Positions 54,336-61,156 of a stretch of 64,000 nucleotides of DNA are shown here, one piece after another (within the stretch, counting starts at the first letter, position 1; each line of letters opens with the position of its first letter). The stretch comes from Rhizobium sp. WYCCWR10014 (GTDB taxonomy: Bacteria; Pseudomonadota; Alphaproteobacteria; Rhizobiales; Rhizobiaceae), in contig NZ_LXFU01000037.1 in NCBI RefSeq assembly GCF_001657485.1, forward strand, positions 496,001-560,000. Direction: 5' to 3'. The notes under the pieces were generated by a model. It did no database searches and was not told the DNA's origin. It saw only the letters and a program-made list of their open reading frames with translations. The translations under genes and the position numbers were made by a program.

Positions 54336-54367
54336 CTCCGCCGCCCGCAAGGCCGGCGGAGTTTTTT
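54336..54367 (+). terminator. Rho-independent terminator of xylFHG
   Basis: An 8-base stem CTCCGCCG / CGGCGGAG with a 10-base loop is followed directly by TTTTTT. Confidence 0.88.
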
Positions 54368-54509
54368 ATATAACGTTCCCCGGGCTGACGGATAAAAACA
54401 CCCTGCAAAGCGCAAGCACCCGTATTTCTGAGAATTTCGCGATTGAAGCCAGCCGCAAGCTAGGCTAAGAACCACCCATCGGACAGGCGATTCAAACCGC
54501 CTTCGGCAT

Positions 54510-54586
54510 GCACCCGTAGCTCAGCTGGATAGAGTGTTGGATTCCGATTCCAAAGGTCACAGGTTCGAATCCTGTCGGGTGCGCCA
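54510..54586 (+). tRNA. tRNA-Arg (anticodon CCG)
   Basis: The 77-base sequence folds as a cloverleaf: acceptor GCACCCG/CGGGTGC, D arm GCTC/GAGT, anticodon stem TTGGA/TCCAA with loop TTCCGAT (anticodon CCG), the T arm CAGGTTCGAATCCTG, and an encoded 3' CCA. It decodes CGG. IS debris begins within about 50 bases of its 3' end, typical of an integration hotspot. Confidence 0.95.
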
Positions 54587-54623
54587 CTTCCGAACGGTCC
54601 GTTCTGGACACATGGATTACGGT

Positions 54624-54850
54624 TTATTCCTGAGACATAGGTAACACTTTTGAGCCGAAAGGGTTCGGCAGCGGTTCGAGTCTGCATGTTTCGTCATCGA
54701 AGTATCCCAGATCGTAATCCATGAAGCTTGCGAGCCAGATATGGTCTTCGACCTGTTTGATGCCGACGGCCTGACCGGCGAAGACCAGACTGCGATTGAT
54801 CTTCTTCCGTTTGTAGCAGATGCATCCGCATGTTGTGACGGTGACCGACT
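54624..54850 (-). pseudogene. IS481-type transposase C-terminal remnant 1
   Basis: CYKRKKINRSLVFAGQAVGI and IWLASFMDYDLGYFDDETCR followed by NPFGSKVLPMS is the characteristic C-terminus of IS481-family transposases. The rest of the transposase is missing. In the same frame the upstream part continues into IS66-like sequence (54987-55068), so this is a mosaic. A motif GAGACATAGGTAACA at 54632-54646 is shared with remnant 2 and probably belongs to the IS end. Confidence 0.8.
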
Positions 54851-54986
54851 GGTCGTTCAAAGCAGCTCGGTAGGAAGGCGGATAGACACCACAGGAGATT
54901 ATCGTGGGGCAGACCACACGGGCCTTGGGTCCTGCAAAGTCGCTGGCAAGAGCCGAGGTGAGCACGCCCGTTCCTACAGAAGCAAG

Positions 54987-55068
54987 AAATCGGCTCTGCT
55001 TGTGGCCGTTGGCGATAGCAGTGAGCGTAGCGGTCAGATAGGCAGACGCATCGAGGGACGCATTGATT
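54987..55068 (-). pseudogene. IS66-type transposase remnant 1
   Basis: INASLDASAYLTATLTAIANGHKQSRF matches the C-terminal region of IS66 TnpC seen again at 55436-55556 (YLTATLTAIVNSHKQSR). The frame opens after a TAA just upstream and runs into the IS481 remnant. Confidence 0.7.
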
Positions 55069-55247
55069 GATGGCGTCGCCTCGGCGCTGACATCGACGAA
55101 TTATTGCGAGTGAGTCGGACTTCGGTCCGATGGTAGACAGCAATCTCTCTGCTAATTTCCGTTCCGCTGAGACTGCAAAACTCAGCACGAAAAGGGTGTC
55201 TGCCCCTGATCCGGAGCACCCTTTTCACTCGTTTTCGGGAATCCCCC

Positions 55248-55556
55248 TTAACCCTCGGCACCGACGGTTTGCGGGCCGCCAACCTCCCAATTGATCACAG
55301 GGTATAGGTAATCTGTCGGAGCATCTTGCGTGCGATGGTGTTGCCAGTTCCATCGCATTTTAAGCGGGCGGTCGTCAAAGTCGAAGTCTGTGATTTCCTT
55401 CCACGGCAATAGGTCATCGATACGGCTCTGCTTGTGACTATTGACGATGGCAGTGAGCGTGGCGGTCAGATAGGTCTGCGGATCGACGGCATTTAGTTTG
55501 CAGGTCTCGATGACCGAAGCGATGGTCGCGCGCGTGAGCAACACGTCTTCGAGCAA
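55248..55556 (-). pseudogene. IS66-type transposase C-terminal remnant 2
   Basis: TIASVIETCKLNAVDPQTYL then TATLTAIVNSHKQSRIDDLLPW is the usual C-terminal end of IS66 TnpC. After DLLPW the frame continues with 50 residues of unrelated sequence (KEITDFDFDDRPLKMRWNWQ ...). The N-terminal transposase domain is missing. Confidence 0.8.
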
Positions 55557-55558
55557 GA

Positions 55559-56008
55559 TCAGCCCTGGTTTGGTAACGGCTTACCCTCGTAGCGCACGCG
55601 AAAATTCCTCCTTTGAAAATCCTGCTCGAAGCAGACGAAGACGAGTTCCAGGTCATTGGCGCTGTCGCGCTTCCCAAGGAGACTGAGGGTGACAACGATA
55701 ACGCCACTGTATCCGCGCGTCAGGCGGAAAGCCGCGTTGCGGATGTCAGTCCCTTCTGGATCCTTCCGGTCTTCGCGGCGCTCATAGATGACCCAGAAGC
55801 GGGCAGCATCCCAAGTCTGCCGTAGGATTTGGCTGACCTCTGCCTTGAACTCTTCGGCATGCATTGCCGGCCCCCAAGACAATGCCGTCTCGCCCGCATC
55901 GCCAACGACATTGAGGTAACCGTCATATCGGTAAGCCCCTGACAGTGACCGTTCGATCATCTCGAATGCCGTGTTTTCGCTGATTGTAGTTTTGAAGAGA
56001 ATTGCCAT
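55559..56008 (-). CDS. Hypothetical protein within IS debris (149 aa)
   Basis: The ATG at 56008 (MAILFKTTISENTAFEMIER) opens 149 codons without interruption. The sequence has balanced charge and predicted beta/alpha character (DGYLNVVGDAGETALSWGPA, RFWVIYERREDRKDPEG). No family is recognised. It lies between IS481 and IS66 remnants and may be a cargo gene carried by one of them or a host gene caught in the debris. An intact frame among broken neighbours suggests either recent arrival or selection. Confidence 0.55.
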   Translation of the reverse strand: MAILFKTTISENTAFEMIERSLSGAYRYDGYLNVVGDAGETALSWGPAMHAEEFKAEVSQILRQTWDAARFWVIYERREDRKDPEGTDIRNAAFRLTRGYSGVIVVTLSLLGKRDSANDLELVFVCFEQDFQRRNFRVRYEGKPLPNQG

Positions 56009-56167
56009 GGAATCGCTGCGTGCCACTGCCGATATGTCGGTGAGACGGCGAGACTACTGGGTGTCGCCTGGGCGAGCAACGGTGACTTAATTGTCGGGCA
56101 TCCGAGTCCGCCGCTTCTTTCCGGAAATCTGACTGTCCATACCGGAGACATAGGTAACAGAACGTCC

Positions 56168-56376
56168 CTAAGACAAGGGTGATAACCTTGTGCCGAACGG
56201 GTTCTCGATGGTTTGCAAAGTCCTCCGCTCCAGATCGATATATCCGAGATCATAGCGCATGAAGCTGACGAGCCAAACGCCGTCATCGACCTCCTCGACG
56301 TCGAACCTCTGGCCGGCCGTGACCGTGAAGATATTGATTTCTTGCGGTACATGCAGATGCGGCCGCAATTGGTCAC
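56168..56376 (-). pseudogene. IS481-type transposase C-terminal remnant 2 (frameshifted)
   Basis: VTAGQRFDVEEVDDGVWLVS and FMRYDLGYIDLERRTLQTIE then NPFGTRLSPLS match the C-terminus of IS481 transposases. The preceding TNCGRICMYRKK lies in another frame, marking a frameshift. The shared GAGACATAGGTAACA end motif is at 56145-56159. Confidence 0.78.
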
Positions 56377-56585
56377 CAGTACGTCACGCTCGCGGAAGCG
56401 GATTTGTGCTTGGCTCCGATGAATGGGCGCAGGGGCGCAATTCGCCTCGGATGGTGGCCCGCCTCCTCAACTCACCAACCTTCCGCATCCGCTCGTTAGC
56501 AATTTATTGACCATAAGCTGGCTTTACTAAGCGTGATGGATGCGGAGGTTCCCGCACGTCGTCGAGTGGTTGGTGTAGGACGGAA
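56377..56585. other. Intergenic region before the DUF882 gene
   Basis: About 210 bases without a gene. An inverted repeat (CCGCATCC near 56485 and GGATGCGG near 56538) frames an AT-richer segment with TTTATTGACC, which could hold the promoter of the next gene. Confidence 0.4.
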
Positions 56586-57956
56586 TTGTTCGTGTTGAAG
56601 TATCCAGTGCAAGGGTTATCGGGCGCAGCCTTGGGCGGAATTGCCACGCTGCTGTCGCGTGCGGAACGGTTCGTCGCGAAGACCATTCTGCCGGCTCTGT
56701 TTGCGCTGCCGGCACTTGTCGGCTCTGCTTCATTTGCCTCGGCGGAAGATCGTGCCCTGAAGCTGTTCTTTACCCATACGGGCGAGAGGGCCACGATTAC
56801 CTACAAGCGGGACGGAAAGTTCGATCCAAAGGGCCTCGCCCAGATCAATCGGTTTCTGCGCGACTGGCGAAGGAACGAGCCGACCCGGATGGATCCCCGG
56901 CTGCTCGATTTGGTCTGGGAGGTATACAAGCGCAGCGGCGGCAAGGACTACATCCACATCGTCTCCGCCTATCGTTCGCCCACCACCAACAACATGCTCC
57001 GCAACCGTTCGCGCAGCACGGGCGTCGCCAAGAAGAGCCAGCACATGCTGGGCAAGGCGATGGATTTCTACGTTCCCGGCGTGAAGCTTTCGACGCTGCG
57101 TGCGCTGGCGATGCAGATGCAGGTCGGCGGTGTCGGATATTATCCGACCTCGGGATCGCCCTTCGTGCATCTCGATGTCGGCAATGTCAGGGCCTGGCCC
57201 CGCATGTCCCGGCAAGAACTCGCTCGAATATTCCCGAATGGGCAGACGGTGCATCTCCCGGCCGATGGCCGGCCGCTGCCGGGATACAATCAGGCGGTTG
57301 CGAACCACAGGAAGCGCGGCAGCACTACCTCGATCCAGATCGCCAGCACCGCGGGCGAAGACGAAGACGTGAGCGCGTCGACCAGGTCGAGCGGCGATAC
57401 CAAAGACAATAAACTCGTGACGGCGCTTCTGCCCACGCCCCGAAGCCGAGCATTGAATGCGCTCGCGCTGCAGACCGGCGCGGTCGAGCGCGATGACAAA
57501 CGGTCCGCTCCGGATCTTTCGCCTTTCCCGATTCCGGTACCAGCGATGCGCCCACCCGCCCTCGAGCACGACGCGGGCCTGGATGACAAACTGGAAACTG
57601 CGTCGATCGGCCCAATTGATGTCCTTCCGGATAAACCGGCGTCTGCATTGCCGGCCTATGCCCGCTTCGAACCCCGCCTTGTTGCACACCAGGCCTCCAA
57701 GCAGGGCACGAACATGATCGCCTCCCTGCCCATCACCGCTTCCTGGGAAGAAGCAAGTTTCTTTGGATCGACGTCCGACGCGGCGCTGATGAAATGGGCG
57801 CTGCATTCTCCTGGCGAGATGATTGAATTGAGTGCGCCTCGCGTTTCCCCGCGCACGGTTCATCGTCAGGCAAATGTCGCGACGTCAGGTGAGGATATCA
57901 TTCCGGTCGCCGCCCAGTTCGATGCCAACCGGCTTGCGTCGCCCCCGGAGGGCTGA
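56586..57956 (+). CDS. DUF882 / peptidase M15-like cell-envelope protein
   Basis: The 456-residue protein begins at a TTG at 56586 or a later GTG. A hydrophobic segment (residues ~33-50, AKTILPALFALPALVGSASF) ends in ASA-EDR, a probable Sec signal. Residues ~60-215 are the DUF882/YcbK-type domain: IHIVSAYRSPTTNNMLR, SQHMLGKAMDFYVPG and GVGYYPTSGSPFVHLDVG, which supply the metal-binding His and Asp residues. The rest (~230-456) is a low-complexity Pro/Ala/Ser tail. It is probably a murein endopeptidase or LD-carboxypeptidase-like enzyme of the periplasm; substrate is unproven. Confidence 0.85.
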   Translation: MFVLKYPVQGLSGAALGGIATLLSRAERFVAKTILPALFALPALVGSASFASAEDRALKLFFTHTGERATITYKRDGKFDPKGLAQINRFLRDWRRNEPTRMDPRLLDLVWEVYKRSGGKDYIHIVSAYRSPTTNNMLRNRSRSTGVAKKSQHMLGKAMDFYVPGVKLSTLRALAMQMQVGGVGYYPTSGSPFVHLDVGNVRAWPRMSRQELARIFPNGQTVHLPADGRPLPGYNQAVANHRKRGSTTSIQIASTAGEDEDVSASTRSSGDTKDNKLVTALLPTPRSRALNALALQTGAVERDDKRSAPDLSPFPIPVPAMRPPALEHDAGLDDKLETASIGPIDVLPDKPASALPAYARFEPRLVAHQASKQGTNMIASLPITASWEEASFFGSTSDAALMKWALHSPGEMIELSAPRVSPRTVHRQANVATSGEDIIPVAAQFDANRLASPPEG

Positions 57957-58142
57957 CCTCGATCATCAAGGCTTGATGGCAGCATGAAGCCGATCAGACG
58001 CGCCAGAACGGCCATGGTGAGAACCGGGCTTGTAGTGCCGAGAAACCAGGCGCCGCCGCCCGGCGCCAGCCTGTGCGGTCACCAACAACAGCCGAGCGTC
58101 ACCACAAAGGCGGACATCCCATGTATCTGCATGGGAATGGAG

Positions 58143-58171
58143 GCCCGCGCTGCGGGCGACTAGCTTTTTTT
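58143..58171 (+). terminator. Terminator-like hairpin with T-run
   Basis: GCCCGC-GCT-GCGGGC is followed seven bases later by TTTTTTT. It lies 187 bases after the DUF882 stop and could end that transcript. Confidence 0.65.
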
Positions 58172-58267
58172 AGCACCTCCTAAACAAGCGCCATTTCTTA
58201 CAGGCGGTGCTCGCGCATCGGCTCCAAAATCGGAATCTATCCTCGGGAAAAGTGAGGTAGATCCAAC

Positions 58268-58318
58268 GTGTTAAAGCGTTATTTAGGCGCTTGAAAAGAC
58301 GCGCAGGCGCCATAGCTT
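58268..58318 (+). repeat. Palindromic repeat, family C copy 3
   Basis: GTTAAAGCGTTATTTAGGCG then CTTGAAAAGACGCGCAGGCG has the layout of the repeats at 30986 and 32059, with more divergence in the left arm. Confidence 0.65.
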
Positions 58319-58439
58319 GGATTTTCGAACGGCGACGACGATCGTTTCCACGCTCGGGATATTCAGACCAAAGTCCGACCCACCCCGGACTTCGTGCCCA
58401 TACAAAACCTTCGATCACTGTAATAACAATAATATATTC

Positions 58440-58611
58440 TCAAGTAACGAGGCGAGACGATGTGAGAAACTGCGTTGACTTCATTGGATCGCATTTACGT
58501 GACGACTTCTACTTGGAAAATGATACCCAGAAACTGGTTGTTGTTGACAATCTTTGCACCGGACCTTTCGAAAATATCACACACATTCGGGATGCCCGCT
58601 TCCACAGGCAA
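58440..58611 (+). pseudogene. Decayed 5' partial duplicate of the epimerase gene
   Basis: The bases parallel the start of the intact gene at 58926-59110, including the leader CAAGT(A/C)ACGAGGCG. One frame reads FIGSHLRDDFYLENDTQKLV then VVDNLCTGPFENITHIRDARFH, matching FIGSHMCDRLLLRTDIQKLV and VVDNLWTGLFENIAHIRDPRFH. The glycine-rich loop and start codon are lost, and similarity stops after the RFH. Confidence 0.82.
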
Positions 58612-58925
58612 CCTCAGCTCCCTGGATCCGGAACTCGTTGGAGAGGTTCTCGATACCATGCTGGCTCCTTCGATCGAACTGCTGATGGCGGCCGCCGTCT
58701 CATGGGGATAGTCGAGATTGGCCGGGTCGTGATGATCCTGCAACGATCACCTGTAACATCCGGTCCGGCGCGGCGGCCCGTTATCGAGCGCAGCATCGGC
58801 AGCGACAAGCGTCGCCTTAAAGTAGGTAGATTTAACGATTAAAATTAATACGCGAGTATTTCTTAGAACTTTTCTAAGTAATTGTCATGCATTACAGGCG
58901 ATGCTAATAGACAAGCAGCTTAATC
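58612..58925. other. Region between the duplicate and the intact epimerase gene
   Basis: One frame continues with SSLDPELVGEVLDTMLAPSI then a stop at about 58711, perhaps a fragment of another gene. The rest is AT-rich (58815-58925) and probably contains the promoter of the intact gene. No complete gene is visible. Confidence 0.4.
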
Positions 58926-58947
58926 TCAAGTCACGAGGCGCAAAGCA

Positions 58948-59904
58948 ATGAAGAGCGTATTGATTTCTGGCGGGGCTGGCTTCATCGGATCCCACATGTG
59001 TGATCGACTTTTGCTGAGGACGGACATTCAGAAGCTGGTCGTTGTTGACAACCTCTGGACCGGGCTTTTCGAAAATATCGCCCATATCAGGGACCCCCGT
59101 TTCCACTTCGTGAAATCCGACGTCGAGACGCTGCAGACCTCGGATAAATTCGACGAAATCTATCACCTTGCATCCCCTGCATCGCCGCCGTGGTACATGA
59201 AGGAGCCGAAGAGGACGATCTCCGCCAATCTTCTCGGGGCGTTCCGGTTGCTCGACTTGCTGAAGAAGGGCGGACGTTTCGGTTACACCTCTTCTTCCGA
59301 AGTCTATGGCGATCCTCTGGTGTCGCCGCAGCCGGAATCCTACAAGGGCCAGGTCGACTGCACCGGACCGCGCTCATCCTACGACGAGAGCAAAAGATGC
59401 ACGGAATCGCTGCTGTTCGAGATGCAGCGCACCCAAGGGCTCGATGTCAAGATCGTTCGCCCCTTCAACATCTATGGTCCCCGGACACGCTCCGACGATG
59501 GGCGCGCGGTCTCCAACTTCATCACCCAGGCGCTTTCGGGTCGCCCGATTACCGTGTTCGGCGACGGCCTTCAGTCACGCAGCTGGGGCTATGTCGATGA
59601 CGTTGTCGATGGTTTCGCGCGATATTTCTGGATAAATGAAACCGACTATAAGGGGCCTCTAAACGTCGGCAATGATCGCGAGATTTCGGTTCTCGAGGTC
59701 GCGCAATATGTCTCCAAACTGGTTGGCGGCGTGCCGATCGTCTTCGAGCCGTCACCGCCGCAGGACCCCACGAACAGACGGCCGGACCTGACCAACGCGC
59801 ACTATGTCATGCCCGAGTGGTCGTGCAAGATCACCTACGAACAGGGCGTGGCGATGACGCTCGATTGGTTCAGGGACCAAATGAAGGCGCACGCTGCAGA
59901 ATAA
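58948..59904 (+). CDS. NAD-dependent epimerase/dehydratase (UDP-glucuronate decarboxylase-like)
   Basis: The 318-residue extended SDR protein has the NAD motif GGAGFIGSHMCDRLL, the catalytic YDESKRCTE (Tyr-x3-Lys) and the substrate region RPFNIYGPRTRSDDGRAVSN. The C-terminal RPDLTNAHYVMPEWSCK resembles the DIT/DLT block of UDP-xylose synthases. It probably supplies a nucleotide sugar for surface polysaccharide made with the downstream glycosyltransferases. A degraded 5' duplicate precedes it. Exact nucleotide sugar cannot be fixed; GDP- or dTDP-hexose chemistry is possible. Confidence 0.85.
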   Translation: MKSVLISGGAGFIGSHMCDRLLLRTDIQKLVVVDNLWTGLFENIAHIRDPRFHFVKSDVETLQTSDKFDEIYHLASPASPPWYMKEPKRTISANLLGAFRLLDLLKKGGRFGYTSSSEVYGDPLVSPQPESYKGQVDCTGPRSSYDESKRCTESLLFEMQRTQGLDVKIVRPFNIYGPRTRSDDGRAVSNFITQALSGRPITVFGDGLQSRSWGYVDDVVDGFARYFWINETDYKGPLNVGNDREISVLEVAQYVSKLVGGVPIVFEPSPPQDPTNRRPDLTNAHYVMPEWSCKITYEQGVAMTLDWFRDQMKAHAAE

Positions 59905-59974
59905 ACCATAATGACTTTCAAGGCTCGCGTCCTGGGTGCAGTTGGCGTATGTTCACGGTGCGATTGAGAGAGTG

Positions 59975-61156
59975 ATGATGCGAGAACCAATTCCGTCCGA
60001 TCTGAAGGATATAAGTTTTCCCATACCGATTCACTATCTTGATCTCGCCACCTCTCACCTTGATGCCGTTTCGCCCCTGGTCTCCGATGGGCTCGTGGTC
60101 TTTCTGTCGGATGGTCTTCCCGTCGGACAGACCTATATCGAAAGGCCCGAGACGGCGGCGGCACTCGCCGAGCGTGTCGTGCGACCTGAGACGCTCGAGC
60201 ATGCGCGTCAAGTCGCGCAAACCCCTGTGCGAAACCGCGACGTCAGCATTCTGATTTGCACGAAGGACCGGCCGGAGGAACTACGCCGTTGCCTGGCCTC
60301 GATCCCCAAACAGTCGCTTGAGCCCGTCGAGATCATCGTGGTGGATAATGCCTCTGCAGGCGAGGCGACGCGTCGCGTGGTAGAGGAATCGGGCGCAACC
60401 TATGTCCGTGAAGATCGGGTCGGGCTGGATTATGCGCGCAATGCGGCGGTTCGTGCGGCAAGAACCGAATTCGTCGCGTTTACCGATGACGACGTCGTCC
60501 TCCACGAGCGGTGGCTGGAGAACCTGATGAAGGGGTTCGATCTGCCGGAGATCGCCTGCGTAACCGGGTTGGTCCTTCCCGGAGAACTGGCAACGCCCGC
60601 ACAGTTTATCTTCGAAAAGCATTGGAGTTTCGGCCGGGGCTATCTGCGGCAGGATTTCAATCAGGACTTCTATAACAAGGATGCACGTTACGGCGCTCCG
60701 GTCTGGACGATAGGAGCCGGCGCAAGTCAGGCCATCCGCCGCAAGGTCTTCGACGAGATCGGCCTGTTCGATGTCCGCCTGGACATGGGAGCGGCCGGAT
60801 GCTCGGGCGATTCCGAATACTGGAACCGGCTCCTCCATCATGGCCACGTCTGCCGCTACGAGCCGACGGCGGTAGCCTGGCACTTTCATCGCAAGGATAT
60901 GAAGGGGCTCGCCAGACAGATCTACCAATATATGAGTGGCCATGTCGCAGCCCTGCTGGTCCAGTATCAGAACACGGGAAATAACGCCAATCTGCGGCGC
61001 ATCCTGCTCTCGTTTCCGAAATATTACGCCGGAAGGCTCCGAAGACGGCTTCGTAAAGGCACGACATCGCACGACGTCTTCCTGAAGCAGGAGATGCTCG
61101 GAAGCGTAAATGGCGCTCTCTACGTTCTGCGGCGATGGAAGAGGCCCGCATGGTGA
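59975..61156 (+). CDS. Family 2 glycosyltransferase
   Basis: The ATG at 59975 has GAGAG upstream and gives 393 aa. The first ~80 residues are an unassigned N-terminal extension (IPFPIHYLDL-like, SDGLPVGQTYIERPETAA). The GT2 core then runs VSILICTKDRPEELRRCL, a nucleotide-binding Asp in VDNASAGEAT, the DDD metal site in AFTDDDVVLHERW, and GAGASQAIRRKVFDEIGLFD near the acceptor region. No transmembrane helix is obvious. It follows the epimerase and overlaps the next gene by 7 bases, indicating a polysaccharide biosynthesis operon. Confidence 0.88.
   Translation: MMREPIPSDLKDISFPIPIHYLDLATSHLDAVSPLVSDGLVVFLSDGLPVGQTYIERPETAAALAERVVRPETLEHARQVAQTPVRNRDVSILICTKDRPEELRRCLASIPKQSLEPVEIIVVDNASAGEATRRVVEESGATYVREDRVGLDYARNAAVRAARTEFVAFTDDDVVLHERWLENLMKGFDLPEIACVTGLVLPGELATPAQFIFEKHWSFGRGYLRQDFNQDFYNKDARYGAPVWTIGAGASQAIRRKVFDEIGLFDVRLDMGAAGCSGDSEYWNRLLHHGHVCRYEPTAVAWHFHRKDMKGLARQIYQYMSGHVAALLVQYQNTGNNANLRRILLSFPKYYAGRLRRRLRKGTTSHDVFLKQEMLGSVNGALYVLRRWKRPAW

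Larger units (their letters stand above)
57957..58435. other. Intergenic region with terminator and family C repeat
   Basis: No supported gene in about 480 bases. It contains a rho-independent terminator-like hairpin (58143-58171) and a family C palindrome (58268-58318). Coding-like stretches are not sustained in any frame. Confidence 0.5.
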
